Below, one piece after another: positions 54,188 through 61,791 of a stretch of 64,000 bases of DNA. The notes beneath the pieces were generated by a model. That model did no database searches and was not told where the DNA came from. It was given only the letters and a program-made list of their open reading frames with translations. This DNA comes from Chrysogorgia sp. JL179-B06 (Eukaryota > Cnidaria > Anthozoa > Scleralcyonacea > Chrysogorgiidae), in contig JAYKKM010000472.1 of the NCBI GenBank assembly GCA_035772405.1, positions 947,501-1,011,500 on the forward strand, written 5' to 3'. The position numbers and the translations under genes are program-made. Numbering within the stretch: position 1 is the stretch's first letter; every line of letters starts with the position of its first letter.

Positions 54188-54691
54188 TTAGAAGAGTATA
54201 CGTTCACGTTTTAATTTCGTTTTCGTTTCTTTCTTTTCGTCTAAGATTACTATTTCATGAAAGTACAACTGTAAGTGTGCTACTCCGTCTTTGATGAATG
54301 CACTACTCACATCGATGGCTGTATTTACTTTGTATTTCTTGAGTTCCAACAGATCGTTGAATTCCACCTCCTCATCATCCTCCTTGTACGCTGTGAAGAG
54401 ATCAGGATTCGCTTTGACGTATACCTTGTCATTGTACAATCCACTTTTCACTTCAGTGACCACGACACCCTTGTTCGCAAGTCCTTTCAAACAGTCTTCT
54501 CCAACCTTCTCCAGTTTCGCCAACTGGTCTTCATCGAGACACAACGCTGCAGTGAATTTCGTCTTATCAAACTTACTCACTTGAACACCAAATGTGAACA
54601 CATCTTTGAGTAGGATAGGTTTCATTTTGATACTCACTGTAGCGTTGTTGAATTTCTTGTTAATCATACACTTTCCAAATTCTATACTCAT
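54188..54691 (-). CDS. Putative single-stranded-DNA-binding-like protein
   Basis: A 167-residue protein starting MSIEFGKCMINKKFNNATVS, preceded by GAGTATAATAAAGAGA. The pattern of short strands, an acidic segment (TAYKEDDEEVEFNDLLELKK) and a late strand (HLQLYFHEIVILDEKKETKT) with a basic C-terminus suggests an OB-fold single-strand-binding protein, a usual partner of a replicative family-B polymerase. This is inference from composition; I see no diagnostic motif. It lies upstream of the polymerase in the minus block. Confidence 0.45.
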   Translation of the reverse strand: MSIEFGKCMINKKFNNATVSIKMKPILLKDVFTFGVQVSKFDKTKFTAALCLDEDQLAKLEKVGEDCLKGLANKGVVVTEVKSGLYNDKVYVKANPDLFTAYKEDDEEVEFNDLLELKKYKVNTAIDVSSAFIKDGVAHLQLYFHEIVILDEKKETKTKLKRERILF

Positions 54692-54746
54692 TCTCTTTAT
54701 TATACTCTACTTTTTTCCAATCACCTAGTGTGCGTTATTGATTTCT

Positions 54747-55148
54747 TTAAACTATGTACGCCAACATCTTGTAACCAACCCACCCCGTACCTAGATACAT
54801 TGCTCCTTCTGTTATCGATAGGTACTCTTGCATCTCTGGCGATGGTGAATAGTAATCGCGTAATCCTGGTTCTTTGCGAAACGTTGCGTTGAGTAAGTCA
54901 AGAGCTGCGTTCGTATCGTTTATGTTGCGATTAGCGTCCGACAAAGCAAGTCGTAGTCTCGCAAGTTTATCACGATGTTCAACCTCTTCTTCGTTCCACT
55001 TTTCTCTCTCTCGTGCAAGTCTTTCCATCGCAAGGTTGTGTCGTTTCATCTCTTCACCGTATTTGTTTCCATCTAGACTTTTGAATAGAAAACCAGCACC
55101 TGCAAATGCAAGCGCGTTAAAGAGTCCTCCTGCCATCATGGTTGTCAT
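54747..55148 (-). CDS. Membrane protein with central coiled coil
   Basis: A 133-residue protein with hydrophobic N-terminus (MMAGGLFNALAFAGAGFLF), a charged coiled coil (EMKRHNLAMERLAREREKWN onward to about residue 75), then DYYSPSPEMQEYLS and a C-terminal hydrophobic segment (YLGTGWVGYKMLAYIV). Two membrane segments flanking a coiled coil suggest a structural virion protein. I recognise similar small proteins in other cnidarian Polinton-like elements. The start is preceded by TTAAAATAAAGAT. It is the first gene of the left minus block, divergent from 55233. Confidence 0.55.
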   Translation of the reverse strand: MTTMMAGGLFNALAFAGAGFLFKSLDGNKYGEEMKRHNLAMERLAREREKWNEEEVEHRDKLARLRLALSDANRNINDTNAALDLLNATFRKEPGLRDYYSPSPEMQEYLSITEGAMYLGTGWVGYKMLAYIV

Positions 55149-55232
55149 ATCTTTATTTTAACTAATTCAAAGTAGATGTTGAAAAACATTACTATCGTCT
55201 CAGTAGAACACGATCCCGTATCCCACTAATAA
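55149..55232. promoter_or_regulatory. Divergent promoter region between minus and plus blocks
   Basis: In 84 bp the minus gene has AAAATAAAGAT before its ATG and the plus gene CACTAATAA before its ATG. No hairpin is seen. Confidence 0.45.
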
Positions 55233-55436
55233 ATGTTTACAGGAGCACGATCACGACAATCACATTTAGAAGAGTACGCGATAAAAGTGTTGAAACTTGA
55301 GAAAAAGATTACAGAGTTAGAGGAATACGCAAAGTTTCGTATAAATAAAATAAGTACTCTGGAGTATGAGAACAAGTATTACAAAAGTCAACGTGGTGAG
55401 GTGACTGTTAAAAAGAGATCGCTAGGTTCTGACTAG
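55233..55436 (+). CDS. Small coiled-coil protein
   Basis: A 67-residue protein starting MFTGARSRQSHLEEYAIKVL with heptad-like KVLKLEKKITELEEYAKFRI and a basic end (VKKRSLGSD). ATG directly follows CCACTAATAA. It is probably a short coiled coil that dimerises; function unknown. The stop runs into the TTTGACTAG array. Confidence 0.5.
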   Translation: MFTGARSRQSHLEEYAIKVLKLEKKITELEEYAKFRINKISTLEYENKYYKSQRGEVTVKKRSLGSD

Positions 55437-55680
55437 CTTTTGACATGCGTGTGACTAGCTTTTGACACGTGTGACTAGCTTTTGACTAGCTTTGACATAT
55501 GTGTGACTAGCTTTTGACTAGAATTTGACTAGCTTTGACATATGTGTGACTAGCTTTTGACTAGAATTTGACTAGCTTTGACATATGTGTGACTAGCTTT
55601 TGACTAGAATTTGACTAGCTTTGACATGTGTGTGACTAGCTTTTGACTAGAATTTGACTAGATTTGACTAGAACTATAGA
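55426..55680. repeat. Iteron-like array, TTTGACTAG motif, 43-bp period
   Basis: The array contains about twenty copies of TTTGACTAG or TGTGACTAG in direct orientation. Within it a 43-bp unit starting GACATATGTGTGACTAGCTT is repeated about three times nearly exactly. The core CTAG and TTTGAC words are evenly spaced. The array separates two small plus-strand genes. Confidence 0.8.
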
Positions 55681-55685
55681 TAAAG

Positions 55686-55997
55686 ATGGAAACCATAACG
55701 AACAATAAACCTGAGAAGATAAAAGATCCACGACGAGTAGCCTCTGGGAAAAGACTTGCTGTAATTAGTAAAGAGGCAAAAGAGAGAAAAGCTCGTGAGA
55801 GATGTAATGAACGAAGTGAAAGCGATTTTAGTTTTGAGTATGCTATTGGAGCGATTGGTGCTATCGCAGGTGTTGGTGCACTATACTTTGCATACAAACA
55901 AAACATGTCTCAAGACGAATCTCAAGACAAGTCCACACCACCGTCATCAACGACACCTATCACACCTGTTACCTCTGCCCTCGAGACTTTTGACTAA
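55686..55997 (+). CDS. Single-pass membrane protein with basic N-terminus
   Basis: A 103-residue protein. The N-terminal half is basic (KIKDPRRVASGKRLAVISKE), followed by a 22-residue membrane segment (FEYAIGAIGAIAGVGALYFA) and an acidic, Ser/Thr/Pro-rich tail. The KDPRRVxxGKRLA pattern is one I associate with small proteins of cnidarian Polinton-like elements; the role is unknown. Preceded by CTATAGATAAAG. Confidence 0.55.
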   Translation: METITNNKPEKIKDPRRVASGKRLAVISKEAKERKARERCNERSESDFSFEYAIGAIGAIAGVGALYFAYKQNMSQDESQDKSTPPSSTTPITPVTSALETFD

Positions 55998-56016
55998 AAA
56001 ACACTATAATAAAAGA

Positions 56017-56241
56017 ATGACAGATCGAAAAGTAATCATGAACGAAGTGTACGATACTTTACTCTACGTCGCAGCCGCAGTTGGTATTAGTATGGTATCA
56101 AAGAAAGTTTTTGGAGAGTCACTTGGAACACCAAGTAGTCTTGTTGGGACATTGAAACTCGTGGTCGCAGTGAGTGCTGGAACAGTCGCTGTGAAACTTG
56201 CACAACAAAAGGGGTTTGTTCCTAACGATCCTTTCGAGTGA
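56017..56241 (+). CDS. Small membrane protein, two hydrophobic segments
   Basis: A 74-residue protein from the ATG at 56017, directly preceded by CACTATAATAAAAGA; longer upstream readings have no such motif. It reads VYDTLLYVAAAVGISMVSKK, FGESLGTPSSLVGTLKLVVA and ends KGFVPNDPFE. Two hydrophobic stretches suggest a hairpin membrane protein. It resembles other small proteins of cnidarian Polinton-like elements (family knowledge, unchecked). Confidence 0.55.
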   Translation: MTDRKVIMNEVYDTLLYVAAAVGISMVSKKVFGESLGTPSSLVGTLKLVVAVSAGTVAVKLAQQKGFVPNDPFE

Positions 56242-56262
56242 GAGTTAGTTTAGACGTGTTTT

Positions 56263-56288
56263 TTTTGTAATGAGTAGTCATTACAAAA
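56263..56288. terminator. Perfect 11-bp hairpin
   Basis: TTTTGTAATGA (56263-56273) pairs with TCATTACAAAA (56278-56288) around a GTAG loop. The T-run before it and the T-run after it add A/T symmetry. It lies between the genes at 56017 and 56312. Confidence 0.65.
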
Positions 56289-56311
56289 TTTTTTCTCGTT
56301 CATAATAAAGA

Positions 56312-56689
56312 ATGTTCAGTCAAAACTTAGAAGAGTTAAGTCTTGCGGTGAAGAAAGATTTGCAGAGTTCAAAGAAGAAAATGTTACGACTCAAAGTGAA
56401 AGCTATTGTGAAAGTGATTGTGACCACAGTTGTGCTTGTCGGTGGGGTAGTCACGACTATCTTGATTCCAAATCCAATAACGGGAGCTATCGCTCTTGGT
56501 GCAGCAGCAATCTTATCAGGATCGGAAGGGATTAAACACACGACGAAAAGATTCAAGACCGTTAAAACTAACAACAAGATTATCAAAGAGACAGACAAAG
56601 AGACTGATGAGAGGATCTTCGTTAATAAAATTAGAACTTCGATGGGTGATCCAACCGCACCACCTCTGTATCCAAATTTGGAAGCGTAG
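56312..56689 (+). CDS. Membrane protein with basic N-terminus and proline-rich tail
   Basis: A 125-residue protein preceded by CATAATAAAGA. It starts MFSQNLEELSLAVKKDLQSS, then has two hydrophobic segments (VIVTTVVLVGGVVTTILI and ITGAIALGAAAILSG) and a polar C-terminus ending DPTAPPLYPNLEA. The PTAPP motif followed by PPLYP is the form of a late domain (PTAP, with a PPxY-like PPLY) that recruits ESCRT and NEDD4-type ligases in budding viruses. The presence of both in one tail is notable, but that it acts so here is inference. Confidence 0.55.
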   Translation: MFSQNLEELSLAVKKDLQSSKKKMLRLKVKAIVKVIVTTVVLVGGVVTTILIPNPITGAIALGAAAILSGSEGIKHTTKRFKTVKTNNKIIKETDKETDERIFVNKIRTSMGDPTAPPLYPNLEA

Positions 56690-56706
56690 AGCACCCTCTG
56701 TATCCA

Positions 56707-56749
56707 GAGCTTATGTTTTTTTGTAACCAGAACGATTACAAAAAAGCTC
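56707..56749. terminator. Hairpin between convergent genes
   Basis: TTTTTTGTAA (56717-56726) pairs with TTACAAAAAA (56736-56745), and GAGCTT (56707-56712) with AAGCTC (56744-56749) outside. It lies in the 58 bp between the ends of the converging genes at 56312 and 56748. Confidence 0.6.
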
Positions 56750-57536
56750 ACACTATATTGTACTCTAACATCATGCTCTTACTCAATCTTGAGATGTCAG
56801 TTGAATCTAGGAATCCACTCACAATTTTCAACCCGTACATCTCACCTGAGACGGGTTTGTTGACTAACGGCGATGACTTGGGGAAGACTAAACTAAACTT
56901 TGACGCAGAGTCACTGTGAGAAGATCTCATTGTAGAGAACCGTTCATTGAAAAAGATCGAACCAAACGCAGCTCCATTCGCTTTCTGGTTTGCCGTGAAG
57001 TCACTGTTAGAAGATTTTATATCATTCAGACGAATATGACTTCCGCTCATTAACCAGTGACATGATATTAAATGTTTCTCCAACCTATTGACACTTGATG
57101 GAATTTCACAGTTATACTCTCCAACAGGCCATCCACCACCGAACGTGATCTTATCGTTGGGGTCAGAGTTGTACGCGATGAATTTGTCGTAACTTCCATC
57201 ATCGTTACCAACGATATATGACCAACCACTTGAAGTCGGCTCTGAGAGTAGTTTGAACACCACGAAGATAGACACATTGATTGTGGTGAGTCTAGGACAG
57301 TCGAAAAGCATCGTAGTGGATCTTCGATTTCTAATAAACCCATCACCCAGTGAAGGACTTTTACTGTAGACGGTTTGATGAAGATAAGAATCTCCATCTT
57401 TGATTCTTGTAATTCTTGATCTACCCGTATGAGGTGTGATCACTGCATTAGACATGTTGATGTTAAAAATAGTCTCGTATGGTAGTTTTTTCTCTAGTTC
57501 AACACCACCTTTGTCGTATCCGAGGTATAGACTCAT
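56748..57536 (-). CDS. Lectin-fold (ConA/LamG-like) candidate fibre protein, copy 1
   Basis: A 262-residue protein starting MSLYLGYDKGGVELEKKLPY, with ATG preceded by GTAGTATAA. The middle shows beta-sandwich features: IFVVFKLLSEPTSSGWSYIV, GNDDGSYDKFIAYN, and GGGWPVGEYNCEIPSSVNRL. The end (GEMYGLKIVSGFLDSTDISR) has the closing pattern of ConA-like/LamG domains. It shares its layout and about half its residues with the next gene, so the two are tandem duplicates. No membrane segment. I infer a receptor-binding or fibre role, since virus-like elements often carry duplicated spike genes. Not demonstrable here. Confidence 0.55.
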   Translation of the reverse strand: MSLYLGYDKGGVELEKKLPYETIFNINMSNAVITPHTGRSRITRIKDGDSYLHQTVYSKSPSLGDGFIRNRRSTTMLFDCPRLTTINVSIFVVFKLLSEPTSSGWSYIVGNDDGSYDKFIAYNSDPNDKITFGGGWPVGEYNCEIPSSVNRLEKHLISCHWLMSGSHIRLNDIKSSNSDFTANQKANGAAFGSIFFNERFSTMRSSHSDSASKFSLVFPKSSPLVNKPVSGEMYGLKIVSGFLDSTDISRLSKSMMLEYNIV

Positions 57537-57564
57537 TTATACTACAACACCACCATTTTGGTTT

Positions 57565-58305
57565 TTAAACTATGTTGTATTCTACCATCATCTCTTCACC
57601 TATTGTGTCGATGACACTCGGCTCCAAGAATCCGCTCACGACTCGCAGACCGTAGATCTCACCAGATATACCTGTTGTATTCTCGAAACTTTTAAGACGT
57701 TCATTAAAAAATATCGAAGAGAACGGGGCACCAATGTTTTTCCAATTCGCGTTGAAGTTTGAGTCAGACGATTTCATATTATTTACACGTACGTGACTAC
57801 CTCTCATCAACCAGTGACAAGATATTAAGTGTTTTTCACTACTATTAACACCACTTGGCAGTGTACAGTTATACTCTTGTACAGGCCATCCACCCCCGTA
57901 CGATAGTTGGTTGTTTGATCTTGTTTTGTAACCTATAAATTTATCAAAAGACCCATTGTCGTTACCAACAATGTATCCATAACTACCAGTCGACGGGGCG
58001 GCTAATAACCTAAAAACCACAAATATAGAAACATCGGTGTGAGTGAGTTGTGAACAATTAAAAACCATTCTATTGTTACCCAAATTTTTCACAAAGTCAG
58101 CACCGACACCTACAACAGGGCTTTTACGATAGGTATTTTGGTGAAGACGAAATCTCCCGTCTTCTATTCTCTCTACTTTGATACTAACTCCAGCGTGTTG
58201 GTAAGTGATTTTTGAGTCTTTAACATTAACATCGAAAACAGTCTTGTAAGGAAGTGGTGTTTTTTGTGTTGTTGTGCTTTTATCGTACCCAAGATATAAA
58301 CTCAT
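57565..58305 (-). CDS. Lectin-fold (ConA/LamG-like) candidate fibre protein, copy 2
   Basis: A 246-residue paralogue of the preceding gene, with ATG preceded by CTGTGAAATAA. It starts MSLYLGYDKSTTTQKTPLPY, has IFVVFRLLAAPSTGSYGYIV, GGGWPVQEYNCTLPSGVNSS, SCHWLMRGSHVRVNNMKSSD and ends GFLEPSVIDTIGEEMMVEYN. The first nine residues, MSLYLGYDK, are identical in both copies while what follows differs, which suggests a conserved N-terminal anchor. The last residues (EYNIV) are also identical. Copies differ by short indels near residues 30 and 200. The function is inferred as for copy 1. Confidence 0.55.
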   Translation of the reverse strand: MSLYLGYDKSTTTQKTPLPYKTVFDVNVKDSKITYQHAGVSIKVERIEDGRFRLHQNTYRKSPVVGVGADFVKNLGNNRMVFNCSQLTHTDVSIFVVFRLLAAPSTGSYGYIVGNDNGSFDKFIGYKTRSNNQLSYGGGWPVQEYNCTLPSGVNSSEKHLISCHWLMRGSHVRVNNMKSSDSNFNANWKNIGAPFSSIFFNERLKSFENTTGISGEIYGLRVVSGFLEPSVIDTIGEEMMVEYNIV

Positions 58306-58354
58306 TTATTTCACAGTACAAATTTACTCACCACTGCTCCCGCCAACATCAACG

Positions 58355-59701
58355 TCAAAGGGAACACGAAACTAAACTAGTAGACGAAGTAGACGCTGTA
58401 GACGAAGCGGGTGAAGTAGACGCTGTAGGTGATGTCTTTTTCACAGTGTCTAATGTTTCCAAATGCTCACCACCACTCGTGTGTGTTTTTGGTCTCTTCA
58501 CTATATTTTTAAAGTTAAGTTCACTATTGAATCCAAACACCATGTTCGTCTCTGACGACTCTCTTAGTAAATTATTATATCCTGGAATAGGTGTTTTCAA
58601 CAATACCATACTGCGTGGTATTAACCACGTGTTTGGAGTGACTGCCATATCTAACTTGACGTTCGTATCTTTAATAGCTTTGTTCATGAGGTTGATCCAT
58701 GTACTTGGTGAATATTTTACAACTGCATCTTCAACGATATTTCTAAAAACTTGTTGAACTTCACGCGCACTCGCACGACTACCCACAATACTTTGTTTAG
58801 ATTTTGCCTGTGCACCGAGTAACGCGTAGACGTACACCTCTATGGACTGATTCAGAAGTTCCTGTCCTAACTCTGTGATCCCATTGCTCACTCTTGGACA
58901 ATAGCGTTTGTAATCTCCTTGCAAGTCTTTGATAATACTTACCCAATTACCACCGAGAGGGAGATGGTTTTTTAACACTCTCCAATCTGGAATGTACAAT
59001 CTCAAAATGTCTGCAATGTCAGGTCCACTTTTGTCAAGACGAAACATTACCCTTCGCATAGTGAAATACACATGAAATTTCATGAGACTTGTTATTTGTT
59101 TTGGAATGTCTGAGTTAGATGTTAGGTTTTGTAAAGACACCCCAGACCTGTACGTGGCGATGTACATCGCTGCAATAGCTTGGTAGTAACTCTTCGACAA
59201 TGTCCACACTGTACTGATCATACTCCCGTCTGGTCCATCCTGATAATATTTTTTTGTGTCTATCACTATCTTGGGTAGGTTAGAGTTAAAGTAATTCTTA
59301 TCGTCCACGTAGACGTTGAAGTCGTTGACGTGGTAGTTGAGTACGTACGGTGGATACGTCACGTTAGACGTGCCAGCTCTCTCTGTGTGCAAGAGTTTTT
59401 GTACTGTACCACCACTGTTCCATATTCTCGGGAAAGGTGTATTGTTATGTAACCATTTCCACATACTTTGATCGTTCTTGAACGTGGTGCTGGTAATGTC
59501 AGTTGAGAGTATGTCACTATTTCGGAAGTATACATCTACTCTCGTTACGTCACCTTGTTGTGTCTCGACTGGATCAAATTCAAACTTACTCATTGTGACG
59601 TATGGGTATTTTTTCAAAAGATCTGACTTTGCCTTTCGAATTGCACTCTCAGAATTCTTAATTGCCTTGTCGTAGTTCTCACCGTAGTACGCCCGTATCA
59701 T
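58355..59701 (-). CDS. Large structural-candidate protein of unknown fold
   Basis: A 448-residue protein starting MIRAYYGENYDKAIKNSESA; ATG preceded by TTTATTTATAA. Recognisable features are only compositional: a helical start, then a strand-rich region (VDVYFRNSDILSTDITS), a central helical region (SYYQAIAAMYIATYRSGVSL, FTMRRVMFRLDKSGPDIADI), and a low-complexity C-terminus of Thr/Ala/Ser (TASTSPASST onward) from a DNA repeat of GTAGACGCTGTAGACGAAG type. Size and position next to the penton-like and fibre-like genes suggest a virion protein. I cannot match it to the double-jelly-roll major capsid protein, though it is a candidate by elimination. Confidence 0.5.
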   Translation of the reverse strand: MIRAYYGENYDKAIKNSESAIRKAKSDLLKKYPYVTMSKFEFDPVETQQGDVTRVDVYFRNSDILSTDITSTTFKNDQSMWKWLHNNTPFPRIWNSGGTVQKLLHTERAGTSNVTYPPYVLNYHVNDFNVYVDDKNYFNSNLPKIVIDTKKYYQDGPDGSMISTVWTLSKSYYQAIAAMYIATYRSGVSLQNLTSNSDIPKQITSLMKFHVYFTMRRVMFRLDKSGPDIADILRLYIPDWRVLKNHLPLGGNWVSIIKDLQGDYKRYCPRVSNGITELGQELLNQSIEVYVYALLGAQAKSKQSIVGSRASAREVQQVFRNIVEDAVVKYSPSTWINLMNKAIKDTNVKLDMAVTPNTWLIPRSMVLLKTPIPGYNNLLRESSETNMVFGFNSELNFKNIVKRPKTHTSGGEHLETLDTVKKTSPTASTSPASSTASTSSTSLVSCSL

Positions 59702-59712
59702 TTATAAATAAA
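59702..59712. promoter_or_regulatory. 11-bp shared start spacer, TTATAAATAAA
   Basis: Two divergent genes start at 59701 (minus) and 59713 (plus) with only 11 bp between their ATGs. The spacer TTATAAATAAA reads as TTTATTTATAA on the other strand, so one A/T-rich box could serve both. Confidence 0.6.
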
Positions 59713-60393
59713 ATGAAGAGACAATCAGTGTTTATCGAGAACGGTAAGAAAACAGTCATGTTAGATAGGAGTTTGGTACTCCCAACGTGCTCGACTCTCG
59801 TCGTAAAGTCGGTGAGTGTGTTTTGGGATTATAGGAATGTGATTAAAGACTATAACGATGTTATTCAGTACAACTCGGTAAAATACGTGATACCTGAAGG
59901 TTACTGGTCTTTCGAGAGTCTTGTGACGTACTTCTCAGACAAAGAAAATATCAAAATAACGATATCACACAACGTGTACGATCATACATGTACACTAAAA
60001 ACAGAGCATCCCACTAAGTTATACAAGTTTGGAGAGTTACTTGGTTTCCAAACGAACACGTCAATGGGAAAAGGAGAGGAGGTTAGTCCTGGTAGGATAG
60101 ATATTAACAGAGGTCTAAGATTTGTAGAGATTCATTGTGACACTCTTGTAGACGAGACGATAGACGTGTCCGGTAGACGGAGTAGTGTTATTGCAGTTCT
60201 CCCTATCACATCAGAGTCTACGTTAAGTGGTAGTGTATTACATTTTCCAACGGTTGAGTCTAGCGTACCCACTCGTAATGGGATATACAATAACTTGTCT
60301 TTTCATACCAAAACAAATGTGAGTGGTATAGATCAGGTAGGGAGTATTTTGATTGACATTAATATACTTTCAAATAAAAAGTATGGACAGTAG
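59713..60393 (+). CDS. Penton/minor-capsid-like protein
   Basis: A 226-residue protein from the ATG at 59713 (MKRQSVFIENGKKTVMLDRS); upstream frames to 59662 overlap the divergent gene and are unlikely. The pattern YVIPEGYWSFESLVTYF, then strands and TKLYKFGELLGFQTNTSM, then RGLRFVEIHCDTLVD and VIAVLPITSESTLSG is one I know from a family that travels with Polinton integrase and polymerase genes in invertebrates and is regarded as the minor capsid or penton component. No hydrophobic anchor. The stop overlaps the integrase start by 11 nt, which suggests linked expression. Confidence is moderate. Confidence 0.6.
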   Translation: MKRQSVFIENGKKTVMLDRSLVLPTCSTLVVKSVSVFWDYRNVIKDYNDVIQYNSVKYVIPEGYWSFESLVTYFSDKENIKITISHNVYDHTCTLKTEHPTKLYKFGELLGFQTNTSMGKGEEVSPGRIDINRGLRFVEIHCDTLVDETIDVSGRRSSVIAVLPITSESTLSGSVLHFPTVESSVPTRNGIYNNLSFHTKTNVSGIDQVGSILIDINILSNKKYGQ

Positions 60394-61459
60394 TGTTGTA
60401 ACAGAACAGAGTCTAAGAGATTTGTACTATAACCCTGTGACTGGTTATCAAAGCATGGAGAGACTCTATCAAAAAGCACAAGAAGAAGGTCTAAACGTAA
60501 GTAGAAAGTCTGTGAAAGAGTGGTTGAAAACTCAAGACACGTACACACGGTACAAGACCATAGTGAGACGTCACAAGTTTCGAAAAACATGGGTCTCGTA
60601 CCTTGGTGAACAAATCCAACTCGACCTCGTCGATATGGGAAAATACAAAAACAAGAACAACGGTTACTACTGGATACTCACGTGTGTCGAGATTCTTAGT
60701 CGCTACGCTTTCGCTACCCCTGTGTATCGGAAAGACACGAAAAACATGACGAAAGCCGTAGACGAGTTACTACGTCAGTTTCACGAAAGATTTGGGATGT
60801 ATCCGAAACTAGCACAGTTTGATGAAGGACTAGAATTTTACAATGTAGGTGTTAAAAACTTGTTAGGAGAACATGACATAGAACATTTCTCCACAAAGTC
60901 TGACAAGAAAGCGGCTGTGGTTGAGAGGTTCAACAGGACCCTGAAGACTAGTATGTGGAAATATTTCTACAGCAAGGGAACGTACAAGTGGATAGACGTT
61001 CTAGACAACCTCGTTGAGAGTTATAACAACACGAAGCATAGTAGTATTCTCATGAAACCGGTAGACGTCGATAAGACTAATGAGAGTCAGGTATGGATGA
61101 CACTTTTCGGTCAAGACTTGGGTGAATTTCCACTACCAAAATACAAACTTGGACAAAAAGTGAGAGTGAGTAAGTACAAAAGTATATTCACGAAAGGCTA
61201 CGAAGCAAATTTCACTGAGGAAATTTTTTCCGTGAGTAAGGTGGTTCGTGGAGATCCAAACGTCTACGTTCTTAGCGACGAGAGTGGTGAGGACGTTATC
61301 GGAAAATTCTACGAAGAAGAGTTATCTGCCGTCGAGAAAACAGAAGACGCTACATATCGTGTTGAGAAAGTCCTGAAGAGAAAGACGGTGAAGAAGAAGA
61401 TGGTCTTAGTCAAATGGGCTGGTTACGACGCAAAACATAACTCTTGGATTCCTGAGTGA
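60383..61459 (+). CDS. Polinton integrase with chromodomain
   Basis: A 358-residue protein from ATG 60383, preceded by TCAAATAAAAAGT; the ATG at 60353 lacks this motif. The N-terminal part (YNPVTGYQSMERLYQKAQEE) is the zinc-less HTH-like lead of this family. The DDE core is visible: LDLVDMGKYKN with Asp81, AQFDEGLEFYN with Asp147, and VVERFNRTLK with Glu181. The C-terminal chromodomain reads YRVEKVLKRKTVKKK, VLVKWAGYDAKHNSWIPE. It integrates the element into host DNA, with the chromodomain guiding it to modified chromatin. Full length and apparently intact. It has the same fold as retroviral integrases. Confidence 0.9.
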   Translation: MDSSVVTEQSLRDLYYNPVTGYQSMERLYQKAQEEGLNVSRKSVKEWLKTQDTYTRYKTIVRRHKFRKTWVSYLGEQIQLDLVDMGKYKNKNNGYYWILTCVEILSRYAFATPVYRKDTKNMTKAVDELLRQFHERFGMYPKLAQFDEGLEFYNVGVKNLLGEHDIEHFSTKSDKKAAVVERFNRTLKTSMWKYFYSKGTYKWIDVLDNLVESYNNTKHSSILMKPVDVDKTNESQVWMTLFGQDLGEFPLPKYKLGQKVRVSKYKSIFTKGYEANFTEEIFSVSKVVRGDPNVYVLSDESGEDVIGKFYEEELSAVEKTEDATYRVEKVLKRKTVKKKMVLVKWAGYDAKHNSWIPE

Positions 61460-61791
61460 TATGAAAAAATTATGAAAAAAACACTAAAAGTGTGTATTGT
61501 AAAAAGACGCGCAACCAAAAATAATGCTAAAAACGTATAAGAAGTTTTTTTGAAAATTTTTTCAAAAAAAAAAAAAAAAATTCAAAAAAAAGTCTCTTGT
61601 TGCTAACAACAACATTCCTTTAGACATAGCAACTAGAGGTTTTCAAAACAAAAATTAAAAAAAATAAATAAATAAAAAATAAAAATTCCTTAGCACCCCA
61701 CTTTTCTTGGGGCACACAGGAATGTAACTGGTGGTGACCCCCTCTAGTGTTCGTGACTGAGTCCCAGTCCCCGTCGAAGTGTCACAACGAT
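61460..61791. other. Non-coding stretch with hairpins and a retroelement-like leader
   Basis: An inverted A/T tract (TTTTTTTGAAAA with TTTTTTCAAAAAAA, about 61545-61570) and a hairpin at 61685-61723 (ATTCCT/AGGAAT outer, CCCCA/TGGGG inner) are present. After it, CTGGTGGTGACCCCC (about 61728-61742) resembles a retrotransposon primer-binding leader. This stretch lacks the element's start motif. Confidence 0.45.

Noticed and set aside
54275..54613. Two plus-strand ORFs over the SSB-like gene
   Set aside because: Antisense shadows; the minus frame has the element's start motif and a downstream hairpin.
55426..55680. CRISPR array
   Set aside because: The repeats are contiguous without unique spacers, and the context is eukaryotic.
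57068..57397. 109-codon minus-strand ORF overlapping the first lectin-fold gene
   Set aside because: Alternate frame of the longer gene; lacks the start motif.
61747..61791. Upstream extension of the basic coiled-coil ORF
   Set aside because: The extension begins at a GTG; the first ATG in frame is at 61792.
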